This document shows, one piece after another, positions 45,624-57,835 of a stretch of 64,000 nucleotides of DNA (position 1 is the first letter of the stretch; each line of letters opens with the position of its first letter). A model generated the notes under the pieces. It was not told where the DNA came from. It was given only the letters and a program-made list of their open reading frames with translations, and did not search any database. The position numbers and the translations under genes are program-made. Source of the DNA: Anoplopoma fimbria (lineage: Eukaryota > Chordata > Actinopteri > Perciformes > Anoplopomatidae); contig NC_072469.1 of assembly GCF_027596085.1 (NCBI RefSeq), forward strand, positions 16,374,238-16,438,237, in the 5' to 3' direction.

Positions 45624-48490
45624 TATACGTGTGAAAGACAGAGTCCTTGTCAACCTGCGCCCCCATCACCTTCCTGCTTTAATATCGACACAGGTTTCCT
45701 ATTAGTTAAATGCAGGCCTCAAGTCTATCCATCAAGCCTTCTGCTCATGGTTCTCAGTGTGTACATGTGAGTGAGTCCTCCTTGGCCCTGGGTCTATGAA
45801 GCAGCAGTAATGATCACGGAGAGCCGGGCCAAGGAGATCTATCAGGTCCACCACTGAACTACCGACACGTCAGATGAGCGGGCATATCTTACCCCCCGTT
45901 TGGCATGTTTGATACTGCGTGTGTGTGCTTAGACACTGCTGTGCGGAGGTGTGGATGCATGGTGGGGCTCTCTGCAGTAGGTCCCAGTGTGGTGTACGAT
46001 AATGACCTGTCAGAAATGCAGGCCTCTGAAAACAGGGATTATCCACATAGGCTATCTGACTAAATTAATTCCAACAGGAGCCAAGCCAACCCCCCAAGAC
46101 CCCTGAAAAGCATAATCTATTCCACTGGTCCCTTATCAAAACTGACAAGAAAAAAAGGAAGCTCAGCGAAATAGCACATGCTTGGCTTGAGGAGGATGAC
46201 TTCTGTCGCAGACGCTACTGTAGTTTGGTACAAAATAATAATAATTTTATGAATTATTATTATAAATGATAATGATGTCTGCTTGTTTGTTTGATTTGCT
46301 TGGATAATTCCATAATCTCTTGGTTACGTTGTGTTCAGCTTTTTGCAAGATTTTGAAAGAATACCCTCTCTGTTGGAATTAGCCATTTAACAGAATTTAC
46401 ATTTTCATTATTTCCTGGGGGCAGCAGCACTGTTCAGTCTGGGTTTGTAAGATGAACAAGCCTCACTAACTAGAGGAAATTGCGCATTTGTACATGATGC
46501 TATCATCTTGCTTGGGAAAATAGGAAAGTCACTGTGCTATCAGTTTGTTGGTATTAAATTGAATTTGAGGGTACTGTGACAGGACAATATTATGGTTCCA
46601 ACGTAGTAGTGAACCTGTGGCATGGTCCTGTTTGAACATATTATATGGACCGTAAAAAAGCTCAAGTTGTTGTTGTTGTTCGGGGAGCAGCTTTAAAGAG
46701 GCTGTTTGTGATGACAAATAATTGATTCAAATTAAAGCTGCAAAAGGCAAAGATTTGAAGTCAAAACACATCATCATACATCACAAAGTGGGAACGCAAA
46801 ACCTAGACTAAAAGGGAGACACAGATATCTCTAACTTAACCTACATTTATTTCCGGTGTCGGTGTGATACAGTAAGTACTGCAAAACCGAAGTTAAATGT
46901 GTTTGTGTCAAATGGGCAAATTTGAATAATTAAAGTTATTTCCAAACTGGGTTTTGTTTCACTTGTTTGCTGTTGCCATTGTGATGGTAAAAAAAAAATT
47001 CTGAATTGAATCACTTCACTGCAGGGCTTCTCTTACCTTCAATCAGTTGTTCGAGCTGTAATCCAAACTCAAGAGCCTCTAAGACCTAACAGTTAAACCC
47101 AAAAGTAATTAAAACACTTTTTCTCTTTCATCACAATAACGGCAAATTCTGACCATATTCTACCTAAACTTGTAGACTATTAAACTGGATTCTGGCATAT
47201 TGTTCTGTAAACAAAAAACTGCCAAATGGGAGAACATGTTGTAGTAGTAATTACAAGTTGGATTTTGCTGGTGGAAGATATAACACCAACCCCATTAGCA
47301 AAGAAAGTCAGCTCTGAAGTTGATTGAATATGTGTGTGTGCTGTAATGCTTTAATGGCTTTTAAATTCAACTTGAGGGTTAGACATTGGCAAAAATGAGG
47401 GAAAATAGGCTGAAATTATCCAGAATTATTTTTTAAGATTAATATATGGAAGTGCATCAAGCTGGACTCAACAACCCTGGCTGAAAGAATACGTCAAATC
47501 CACCCCCAAAAGATGTTTCTGCCCATGAAGCAAGAAGAGTGGGCAGTTTGCTTCAATGCTGAATGTGTGATTAAGTCTTTTAAATGTTCTTAAAACAGAA
47601 ATTGTCATCAGTCACTGCCACTTTGGGCTGCCAAAAATGTGAATCTCCCTAACGCAGTCCAAGGAAAATGGAGAAGGAGCCCAATGCTAAATCTCCTGCG
47701 AGGTGGATATTGCCTTTAAGACGTAGCTGTCAGCTGTGTCAAAGTTGCCCCCCTGTCAGCTGTAAGTGACGTCGAATCTCAACCCTCAGGCTGCCAAAAT
47801 TACTTTTTGATGGAATCTTCACCCCATAATAATCCCATTCAGTCAAATAATCAGTGTGGGTATAGCTCAAGATGTGAGTGAACCTAAACTGTCAGCATTC
47901 AATTAGGAAAAGATTTTGATCTCCCCTTGGCACAGCTCGTCAAGCCCAATAATACAGCCGTCCCCCCTGAAGGTGAAAACCGCCCGCTGCGTGGATGGAG
48001 ACCTATTGTCTGGTGGATTGACAAGGGTTGATGCAACAGGCTGAAGTGAGTTAAGGCCTTCACACACGCATCTACACACTCCCTCTCTCCTCGCCGCTCG
48101 TCCTCCTTCCGTCCCCAGAGAGGGTATTTTTCATGCTTTCAAACCACCCGGCAGTGACAAGTCTCTGACAACCCCTGCTTACTGTGACACCTTTGTGGGT
48201 CCAGAGGAGGTTTCCACCACAATGCCTCCTTTGACGGGCATTCTTGAGAGGAAACACACATTATGCTGCCATAACACCCTATTTGATTGATTGGCACAGT
48301 CAAACTTATTTGAGTGAGCGATGGCACAGAGGACTTTGACGCAGATTTATTTATTTTATTCATTCCCTGGAAAAACTTTGTCGCTGAGTGGAACCCAGGA
48401 AGCAATTGCATATCCAGCAGAGCATATTTGGGAAAAACAATGAAGTAGTAAATGAGCGTAATTTAATGGAGAAGGAGTGGGAATGTATCT
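45622..48490. other. Intergenic, no gene recognised
   Basis: Ordinary non-coding sequence. The parts around 45780-45900 and 47690-48000 are less AT-rich and free of recognisable repeats, and might be conserved elements. Confidence 0.4.
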
Positions 48491-48494
48491 TCCT

Positions 48495-48553
48495 GTAATC
48501 GCTTTGGATAAAAGCGTCTGCTAAATGACTGTAATGTAATGTAATGTAATGTA
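48495..48553 (+). mobile_element. Retroposon 3' tail with (TGTAA)n
   Basis: ATCGCTTTGGATAAAAGCGT, then CTGCTAAATGACTG and five TGTAA units. This tail is shared by very common fish short and long interspersed elements. Only the tail is evident, so this is a severely 5'-truncated copy. Confidence 0.7.
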
Positions 48554-49075
48554 TGCCAGATGATGGGATAACGTGTAAAATTCTCAACTACTTATTTTAA
48601 GAAATCAAATACAATAACAAACCAGTAATTTAAATTTACGATGATATAACAATTCAATTAATAAACTAGCTGATTTTGAGCTACAGTATGTTGAATTTTG
48701 AAATGCATTGTCTTTTGGTTTTTATTATATTTTCCGCAATCATCTGCTATCCATTGGAATCTTCTCATTATTTTCTCTGTTCTGGCTTTCTGTTGATACT
48801 TTTTTAAAGTTTCCTGGGCCCGTCATCTGTGAGCCCGATCACTAATGTCCACAGAGAAACCTGTAGCTGCACACCGGAGTGTTGTTGTTTGTGTCAGAGG
48901 GCAGCACCTCGCCTTCACAAAGAGGCCACGTCGGTTTCAGCTGACTGCAGTTGTGGCACTCGCCATGTGTGGCTTGGAGACTGGATACCTGCTTCACAGC
49001 ATCTCACTTTCTGAATCCATCCCTCCCTCTCCCTAAACCCTGCACAGGGACAGTCTCCCAAGGTCAGTCAACCCA

Positions 49076-49076
<1 letters not shown>
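48554..49076. other. Intergenic, no gene recognised
   Basis: Unremarkable non-coding sequence. Overlapping open frames around 48830-49030 show no family resemblance. Confidence 0.4.

Positions 49077-49155
<79 letters not shown>
49077..49155. repeat. (CA)n microsatellite, about 38 repeats
   Basis: A long CA run followed by an imperfect CAGACA hexamer repeat to about 49180. Confidence 0.97.
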
Positions 49156-49156
<1 letters not shown>

Positions 49157-49408
49157 ACACACAGACACAGACACAGACACACTACATACCTATTCTGTCT
49201 CCACTTCCCACCGCTGACAACCTTTCCCGTGAAATCAGGGATTGGTATGGCCACGAAGTCGTCGTGCACAAGAGGTAAGACAAGGGTGAGATGCCGGCAT
49301 GACATCCCAATTTGTTGTCATGGCAACCTGGAGACTGGATCACACACCTGGAAGGAGAAATACAAACACTAAAGCAGAGAAAAAACAAAATGGTTATAAT
49401 AAATCATC

Positions 49409-49440
<32 letters not shown>

Positions 49441-49471
49441 ATGTGGCATGAAGGGGGGGGGGGGGGGGGGG
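49409..49471. repeat. Adjacent poly(T) and poly(G) runs
   Basis: A T27 run (49409-49435) is followed 17 bases later by a G19 run (49453-49471). Both are error-prone tracts, so their exact lengths are uncertain. Confidence 0.9.
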
Positions 49472-50900
49472 TAGAGAATCTGAGAAATGATATTAAAAGA
49501 AAGGAAAAGAAAAAGAGCACTTGCTGACAGCTGGTGCGTTTGGGGGATTCAGGTAGAAGGGAGCATGTTTCTGGACCACACAATGTGAGGCAAGTACTTT
49601 GACATTTTCCCCAAACCAACATTTGATGACTTTACCCGAAGCAGAGGACACTGCAGACATTTTAGGCGAGTCCTCCTCCTCTTCCTCGTCTACCCCCTCA
49701 CCCACTGCCGACCCTCCCCCACCCCCACCCTGCCTCAACATATTGCACCTGTTCAATTATTTAGCTGCTACTCTGTGGTTGGGTCCTGAGCTGCAGTGAA
49801 AGCTGTACCTGCCGATTAGAGCGGGGCTTGTCATCGGAGCAGGCCAGATATCTCCGTCTTGTCGTTGTCTGAGAGAGAGAGAGAGAGATGCCTTTGGCCA
49901 CATTACGCAGGAGGAAATGTCATTACCTCATTGCAGGCTTGTCGTCTCCAGCCTTTGGTCTCCCAGAGGCAGCGAGGATTTGTATGCGTGTGGAGGTGTG
50001 TGTGTGTGTAGCTCAGTCGCTCAACACAAATGCGTGAGGTCTACATTGTGGTGGGGGAGATTCACTCTTGGGGTTTTTGATGGTAAAACTTTTATGTTTC
50101 AGTTTTAAAAGTTGCTTTTTGTTATGACAAAAATGAAGTTCTGAGGTTTTATCGAGGTGGAGAATCCCCTGAAGCATTGAGATTTTGAGAAACTAAAACT
50201 CTCCATTCAAAACATCATTAGTATCATAACTGTGGTCATTTTACTAGCATGAAATTCAGTGTTATATCGAAATTGGTTGAAGTTAGGTTTTTTTAATAGA
50301 CAGCCACTTCATCAGTACATGTAATATGTAATCAAACTGAGTTTATTGTCAGAATCTTTTATTAGACAGGCTCCATATGATTTAATATGAGGATACATTT
50401 TGTTATATTCCTTGTCAGTCTTTTTTGGTGAATAAAAATGCCAAGAAACAGAAACACACCTGGTTAAAACCTTATGTATCCTAGTTTGTGTCTGTAGCAC
50501 AATAAAAAAACATGCAATTTCCACCGCTTTTTCTATACAGCTCTAATAAGTAGTATCTTAATTGACATTTAACTTGTTGATATAAACGGAAGAGTGCAAT
50601 GATCTGGTGGTAAAACAGGCAGAAATCACAAGGAGCCTTTTCTCCCACTGGGGGGCACTGTTGAAGCAAATACAAGCCTCTAACACCCAATCTGCCTTCA
50701 CTGTCCAAGGAACGGTTAATCCAGAGCTCTGCCTTGGTCGTCTTTTTGGGGGGAGTTGCATGTTCAACTGTTTGTAACAGGAACAGCTGGAGTAGTAAGG
50801 TCTCCATTTTCCCAGCCCTTCTGTGTTTGTCGGGGGCCAAGGGCTTAAGAAAAGGAGATGGAGAGTTGGAAAGTACCCCGTAAACCTCGTCTGTGTCTCT

Positions 50901-50906
<6 letters not shown>
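49472..50906. other. Intergenic, no gene recognised
   Basis: Non-coding, with a CTCCTCCTCTTCCTC pyrimidine stretch and CCCCCACCC runs near 49670-49730 and a short GA run at 49872-49888. No gene or RNA was recognised. Confidence 0.4.

Positions 50907-50973
<67 letters not shown>
50907..50973. repeat. (GT)n microsatellite, about 33 repeats
   Basis: An uninterrupted GT run. Confidence 0.97.
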
Positions 50974-50974
<1 letters not shown>

Positions 50975-51039
50975 TTTAACCCAAGAACATTCCTTGTTCA
51001 TCCCTCTCCCCGGAGATCCCTCGTCGCACCAGTATCACA

Positions 51040-51180
51040 TTCGGCAGTTTGTTCCTCGCTGGACTGTTTACTATGTGAATGTCTGTCCTCAATTTCAGGC
51101 ATAGATATGCAAATCACACTGGAGTTATTAATCAGAGTGTCACAGGGATTATGCAAATGAATAAAGAGCGGCGAGAGACA
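51040..51180. promoter_or_regulatory. Candidate enhancer with paired octamer motifs
   Basis: ATGCAAAT occurs twice on the same strand, at 51107-51114 and 51151-51158, start to start 44 bases. ATTAAT and TGTCACAG lie between them and GAATAAAG follows. POU-family proteins bind ATGCAAAT. Function is inferred only from motif density. Confidence 0.3.
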
Positions 51181-53300
51181 GAGAGGAAAGAGGAGAGTCT
51201 GGATTTCTGCAAACTTGTGCTGGCATTCACCAGAGGGAGATAGTTTTGTTTGAAAGGGTTGCGTCGTGGCTGTGATCATCATCTCCTCGCTCTGACCTGA
51301 CTCTGACAGTCCTGCTGAAAATGTAGCCTTTACGTTGAGGTGCATTAGGCGTTGAAGGACTCGAGGCCTGTCAGAGTAATGATGAGCCTGTTGTTTCCGG
51401 GGGGGGGGTGATCCAGGCTACACGTTAATAATGATTTCCCTTTTGAATAGCTCAGCCAACATTGCTGACGTGCAGCAGATGTCGATGTGACAGCTTGCAC
51501 CAACATCAGAAATCTGTGTGAACGTAAACGCACAAATAGAAAAAACAACAACAATATAAAATATCAAATTAAATCTTGATATAGGCTTAATAGTTTACTG
51601 TCATAAAAACATTTTTTAATATGAAATTAATGCCGTACTATTTGGAATAAATTCTTTCCACCTCTTGTGTGCTACCTTGTTGGGAGAAGATGTGTCTAGG
51701 GGCCAACATTTTACATAACCAATTTTGATCACAGATCAAACATTTTCATAAAATCTTATCAGTTTCGCAGCACGACATTGATGGAATATAACAAACACTT
51801 TTATTGTATGACATAGTGGCTTTATAGAAAGTACTATTAAACAGCTCTGGAAATAACATCAGTGATATATTAGGTCCTATGGCACTATTATTTCACAGGA
51901 TTTCAACACCTGTCCTATTAACACATCTTGATTGCCCAAATGTTGGCTGGGATAATCTTTTAACAAATAAGCTGGCACTACTACAATGCAGTATGTCTTC
52001 GCATTTTACATTGAAGCGCCCATAATCAATATTTTTATCTTAACAATGATTCACATGACTTTTTGTTTGCAAAATGGGTCACACTTATGAAGCCACAGAG
52101 AAATATACCCTATTTTCCTCAGCTCAGAACACTTAACATCTCTCAGCTCATTGTTTTGGTTTTCCAGCCAACACATTTTCTGTTTTGGTTCTCTCTCACT
52201 GCTCTCATTGCCGTTTTTTTTTTGTGAAAAAGTTCTAACCTGCTCATTAGCAAATGGAAGACAGAAAAAATGTACCAGCTAAAGAGCCGGATATTTTTTT
52301 ATGTTTATTTAATGGAGACCCCAAAAAACATTGACCAGATAGGGTTAGGGTTAGGCCAGAAAAACAGCTCAAAATACCAATGTAGCTCTGTGTCTTCCTG
52401 CTAAATCTAGCCAAATCAACCAAATGTGTCTGATTTTCAGGATGTTGTGGAGTTCTGCCTCCCAGTGGCCATGTTTCTGATCAATGAACAAACCATTTAG
52501 AAACAGGGAAAGTTAAAACAATAGCACTTACAAGAACCATTCATGATGTCACAGCAAGCCATTTATTCTGGCAACTTGACAGAAACCAATATATATATCT
52601 GCTGGAGTATGGTGTAAATAGGTTATTATTTGTTGTCAACTTTGCAATATCAATATAAAAGGCATAATAATGTCACACGTGTGTTCACAGCTGGCTTTAT
52701 GTTTTGGACTTGAAAAACTTGTAAAGGTTGTACTAGAGATCAGATTTATGAAAATACACATCAGTTCTGTTGCAACAGGGAAGCGCTTTGTTTATCTCTA
52801 TATTTTCAAATATTTTTATTCAGTAAGAGAAAATGTTAAGCATTAAGTAGAAGAAGTTATTTTTTTCTTAAAAAGTAAAAGAAAAATATCCCTTCGCAAC
52901 AAATATCTCCACAAGAGCCTCAGGATCCCTGCTGTTGAAAACCACCGTGGCTCCTTAAAGCCTGTTTCCACTTGTTCCTAATCTACCTGTGCGACTTTAC
53001 AGATTGGAAATAGATCACATGAGGAAAACTCAGCTACCTTCAGTGATTCTTCTCCTGCCCCGGTGGACGATTATTGGCAGGTTTTGGGGCCCTGCCGCGA
53101 AGGGTGAACGAATGCATTTCTGCAGATGACTGTGAAGCGGAGAAAGATTGAATTCTCACTCCCTTCCACCTGTGCGTGTGGAGGGGGAAACGGGTGAGTC
53201 TCCTAGAAATAGGCAGTGATAGATGAGGTACATGGAGGAAGACAGCTACCCCTGCTCTCCAGCCTGGCTGAATCAGGAAACTGTCTGCCAACTAAATGCC
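51181..53300. other. Intergenic, no gene recognised
   Basis: AT-rich non-coding sequence. The block at about 53040-53290 is less AT-rich with open frames on both strands but no recognisable protein. Confidence 0.4.
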
Positions 53301-53328
53301 TCTCCCTCCCTCCCTCCCTCCCTCTCTC
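53301..53328. repeat. (CCCT)n low-complexity tract
   Basis: Tandem CCCT units grading into CTCTCTC. Confidence 0.92.
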
Positions 53329-53845
53329 ACGCTTCTCATTATAATTTTCTCCCTTTCCTCCTGGCCTCCTCTTTTCCTCTGCTTACGAATCAATCGTTTT
53401 GTTAGTGCTTACCAGACAATAGATCTTTAGTCATTATGAGATTGTGCTTTATATCACTGCTTAATGAGCACTACACCCACTGCAAGCATTCCAGGAAGCA
53501 GCTAATGGTCAAACAAAGCTACCCTTTCTTTTACTTGCCTTTTCCCGCATGTGTGCGACACATCTGATACATCTGAGTTAATTAAAATGTTTACATACTG
53601 TAAATTATGCAACTTGATGTGATTGTTTTGGTGTCAAAAATAAGTTAAGCTGGTTCAAATGAGAAACAAGCATGGACTCAGGTCTGACAGAGTTTTCCTT
53701 ACAATTGGACAGGTGTCACATCACCTTAAGGAGCTGCTGACCCTGAAAGAATTTCATTAGTGTGTATTTGAGTGGGCTGTAGAGGTCTGAATGCAATTGC
53801 GAGGCTTCCTGGAGGAAACATTCCTGCTCACACATTAAGAGTGGA

Positions 53846-53915
53846 TATAAGATAAGATAAGATAAGATAATCCTTTATTAGTCCCGCAGCGGGGAAATTT
53901 GCGTGATGCTTGATG
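53846..53915 (-). mobile_element. Retroposon 3' tail, minus orientation
   Basis: GATAAGATAAGATAAGATAA leads into TCCTTTATTAGTCCCGCAGC and GGGGAAATTT. Read on the minus strand this is the classic 3' end of a fish LINE-type element, with AATAAAGGAT and a tandem TTATC tail. It is the exact inverted counterpart of 55745-55785. Confidence 0.7.
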
Positions 53916-55695
53916 AAAGCACGACATATTTCCTTTCATAAAAAAATCTCTGTTAGTCACCAGTTATGGTTCACTTGGGTTGATGGCCAAAAGTTCAAGT
54001 CCCTTTAGTCAGTCCAAAAGGCAGCTATTGACAGGTGGCGGCCGTCTTTGACCTTTGACCTTTAAAAAGGCTCCTTGTTGAAACCCACTTCTCCAAAAGG
54101 AAATGTTGTTTTCTCGTCCTTCCAGCTGTGTCGCTCTACTCGGGCCTCTCATTCCAGCCTGTGGGTGATTCTTATTCATTGCTTGGATAAATGTACATGA
54201 CCCCTTAAAATAACAGGAGCTGCCCCAGAGGGCACACTTGAGCGATGTGACATTCCAGCTAACCCGAGATGACTTTTAAAGAACGGATAAGTGAAGGACA
54301 GTAGGAGGATGGAAGGAAAAGATGGAGGACGAGGGGTATGCCTGAATGGACAAAATCTAATCAACGTAAGGAGATAGGTTAAGCAGAGAAGGTTAGAGAC
54401 AATATGTGAGACAAAAAAATAACATGACATAAAAAACATTTCCCGTCAGGCACTGTTGGATGGAGGATTTCCGATTTTGACGTGACAGCCTATTTATTTT
54501 TTGTCTGGAAGAACCCTCGCAATTGCCTGTATGCACGCACCCAAAAGTGTTTTTACAGTAATCGAGACATACGCACTTGACTGCTCATCATTCTATAAAA
54601 ACCTAAATGCAGTGTTTGAATTTTCATGCAGCAAGGGGAAGGTCTTCTGTCAAACACCCAGGCGAGCACTTATCAAGGAGTCTGTATTTAATCAGTGGAA
54701 GTTAATGCTTTACAAACAGTCTCTGTAAAATGTTAAGGAGAGCTCCTAATTAGGCTATCGTGCATAATCACTTCAGAAATAAATTAAGCTGAAGGTATTT
54801 CAGCTGGCTAATGACCTGCATTGGTCCTCACAGTCAGCCTCTTCTACTAGGCTGTCATGTTCAAAGAGGAGCAATGGATAGCACTTACTTTGTCCCTAAC
54901 CTCTTGCCCTGTGGCTCTGTGGATAAATATGATGTTTTCTTTCTGCATAATACATCCACAGAACTAAGACCCAAAGGCACCCATGCTTATGTATGTTATT
55001 TGGATATTTTTTTATGCTTGCAAGTAATGCTTTGGAGAACTACCAGATTCTTTACTTGTCTGATAAGTTGAGCTCTTTGGTGGAATGTCTTTGGATTCAG
55101 TTGTTTGATTGATTTAAGATTAAGAACTTAATTTTAAATGCCCATCCCAGTGTTTTCATGAACACTTAGAATGCATTATATTTACATATATTAATATATT
55201 AATACATTTAGACATAGAGCATCTTATGATAGCAGCTAATACAATTATGATAATCAGAAAATGATTACTATAAGTATATTTATTATAATTATCACATTTG
55301 ATGTGCTGCTGCTGGCTGGTGTTGTTATTTTTACCCTACAGACCTTTTTATTTCACAGCAGACACTGTCACAAAAAGCACAGACTAAAAGCCTTATTTAA
55401 ATTATCAGTACTCAATACTCAGTACTGGGATTTATGGCAAATTACAGCAGTATAAAGTAAGTAATTCTGGCCCCTTACATTATATATATTACTTGGGTGA
55501 ATTATTGATGCATGTGAGCCAGCTGGACGAAATAGAGTTAAATCCAACCACTCTAAGGACTGGTTGTTAGACACTGTATTAGTAAGCCTGACTCCAGTAT
55601 AGTAGAGTCAAAAAGTACAATATTCGATTCGAAGTATAAAGTATTAGTAGCAGAGTAAATGTACGCACAGCTAATTGAATAACTGACCATAGGAT
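53916..55695. other. Intergenic, no gene recognised
   Basis: Non-coding. Part of 54780-54920 reads like unique, possibly conserved sequence. The words AAAAGTACAATATTCGATTC and GAAGTATAAAGTATTAG near 55608-55648 resemble a common fish repeat. Confidence 0.4.
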
Positions 55696-55699
55696 TATA

Positions 55700-55792
55700 T
55701 TATGTCTCTTGTTTTGCACTGTCCTCTTTGCTGCTGTAATCCTGTAAATTTCCCCGCTGCGGGACTAATAAAGGATTATCTTATTTTATTTT
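55700..55792 (+). mobile_element. Retroposon 3' tail, plus orientation
   Basis: TTTGCACTGTCCTCTTTGCT, GTAATCCTGTAAATTTCCCC, GCTGCGGGACTAATAAAGG and a TTATCTTATTTTATTTTAT tail. It is the 3' end of the same LINE-type family as 53846-53915. It ends where the putative CRE promoter begins. Confidence 0.7.
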
Positions 55793-55960
55793 ATAACCTG
55801 CGCTTCAACAGTCTGCCGTCAAGACGTGATGACGTCACCGCAGCCGTAGCTACCTGCCGTGACGGAGTCGAGAAGAAGCTATTTTCCCGCTGCATCTACT
55901 GTGTCTTGCAAGCTAAACAGGAATAAACACGACGTTGTTCTCTTTAAACATGTCAGTAAT
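55793..55960 (+). promoter_or_regulatory. Putative promoter with full CRE, start of second gene
   Basis: A CpG-rich island in AT-rich surroundings with a perfect palindromic CRE, TGACGTCA, at 55830-55837, and further CGTGACGG-type half-sites. It lies about 500 bases upstream of an exon-like segment (56355-56456). CREB/ATF-bound TATA-less promoters have this look. Direction is inferred from the downstream exons. Confidence 0.5.
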
Positions 55961-56354
55961 TGATAAGCAGTTTTGGTTGAGTTACATTTAAGTATGTAAA
56001 AAAAAAAAGTTATGAGCATTTAGCTCGTAATTGGTTCTTATTAATGTTATTCCTGAGTTCGTTAATTAGCTTAGACACGTGGCTGCTTTATTTGCTAGGT
56101 GTCAGTGTGTTGGACAGTTGTAGCTAACCTTATACTGTTAGCCACTGTACCATGTCACCTGTAATTGAAGAAAGATTTCAGTGGCAGTGCCCAGGCCCAT
56201 ATTACTGTTAATTGCTCATTTTGTTGAGTTAAATTTGATATATTTGAACTTTCTTTGTGTAGCTACACGGTTAACTGTTAGCAGGTTAGCGAGCTCATTT
56301 ATATTGGTCCCATACAAATAATGCTTCACTTTGGGTTTTGCTCATTGTTTGCAG
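55961..56354 (+). other. Presumed first intron of the second gene
   Basis: AT-rich sequence between the CRE promoter and the exon at 56355. A possible first donor is TCA/GTAATT, just after the ATG at 55950, but no donor stands out. Confidence 0.3.
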
Positions 56355-56456
56355 TGGCAGTCTGCTCTGAAGAAAGATTTCAGATGGAGAGCATCAGCTG
56401 CAGGAGGTGGCACAAGGAAGGACATGGTGGTTTTAAAAAGCCAGCTGGCTTACAAG
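56355..56456 (+). other. Predicted exon of unidentified gene
   Basis: A 102-base segment bounded by a good acceptor (TTTGCAG, ending at 56354) and a donor (AAG/GTGAAA). One frame is open throughout and reads WQSALKKDFRWRASAAGGGT..., ending SQLAYK. If the first exon ended right after ATGTCA at 55950-55955, this frame would begin with a start codon. However, joining that frame to the next candidate exon (58919) soon gives a stop. The simpler reading is a 5' untranslated exon. I do not recognise the peptide. Confidence 0.35.
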
Positions 56457-57755
56457 GTGAAACTCTTATGTCGAACTAGCAACAAGCAACAAGACAGTTT
56501 TATGTTTGGTAAAAATCTGTATCTGTAATTTGGAAGGAAGAATATTGAGGTTATATAAAAGTAATATTTAATAGTAGAATAGTGTAATAAATATTGCTTA
56601 TACACTTTCTTAAATTTGTTATATTTTAACATGATGGGACTGTGTTGTCCATTCACTTTATGCAGTAAGAGAAATGTTTGAATATGTGAAACATTTGTTT
56701 TCAATTCTTCATCCAGGTACATTAGAGCACAGAAGTGTGTGAGGATATGTTTTTAGACATGAGTGAGAGAATGAGAGTTTGTTATGCAATGTTATGTGTA
56801 TATATATATATGCAATTGCAAGTGTTATTTTCATTATCAGTTATTATCATTATCAATAAATCTAGTCTATAGATATAGGTTATTATGGCTTAATCCAGTT
56901 TATGATTAGTCTAATAAAGGTTAGTTTATTGAATGAAAAAATAAATAAAGAAAATAGTGAAAAATGCCCCTCGAAAAACCCAAAGGCCGAGGTAACAACT
57001 TCAGATGTATTGTTTTGATGGACAAACTTCTGACATTGAGAAGCTGGAACCAGAGAATGTTTGCCATTCTGCATGCTGAATGAATTTGTTGCTGATAACT
57101 TCTGGCTATTGACAAACTGATCAATTTACTAATAATTTCAGCACTTTTAAATTTGTTAGGGAAATGTAATAATTGTTTTGAAAAGAATTCACCGAAATAT
57201 TAGTTTAATTTTGCATTATGGAAACAGGGTTGACATATTAGGTTTGTTTCTTTCAGTTGTCTGTGTATTAATTGAATGTCTATGCCACAAATGTAAGGCC
57301 AATGGTGTAAGAGTTGTCAGTCCATTTTACTAATGTTTATAGCTCTTGCTTCATTTGTGATTAGACAGTTTGAACTCTTATCTGACTAGTTGCAAGCAAT
57401 GCGTCTTTCTCTAGAGTGATTCTGATTGAAGAAAATGAACTTATATTGTGTTCATCAGTGACTTCTGCACCAAAATCAACGAGATACCATTATATTGCTC
57501 AAACTACTGATTAATTCTACACATCCACAGGGTTTCACAAAGGACTTGGGAAGTAAAAAAATATTTTTTGCTGAAATGATTGTTGGAAATCATGATGTCT
57601 CAGAAGATTTCAAAAGTAACATCAGAGACACATCCAAAGCGTTAGACAGAGTGGAATGAATGTGATGGCTGCACTTCCCGGAAAGGTTTTTTCCACCTTC
57701 CCTTGCTGTTCGAACACACATAATACTCACTCTTACACAGACACACACACACACT

Positions 57756-57835
<80 letters not shown>

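Noticed and set aside
52341..52355. Telomere-like AGGGTTAGGGTTAGG
   Set aside because: Only about two and a half units; too short to call an interstitial telomeric repeat.
36958..55700. Expected mammalian neighbours of RNPC3 (amylase, collagen XI alpha 1)
   Set aside because: No Gly-X-Y exons and no amylase motifs were seen on either strand, so synteny is not supported within this window.
56355..56456. Coding exon starting with an ATG at 55950
   Set aside because: It requires a weak TCA/GTAATT donor, and the frame stops early in the next candidate exon. It is kept only as a possible alternative, not as the main call.
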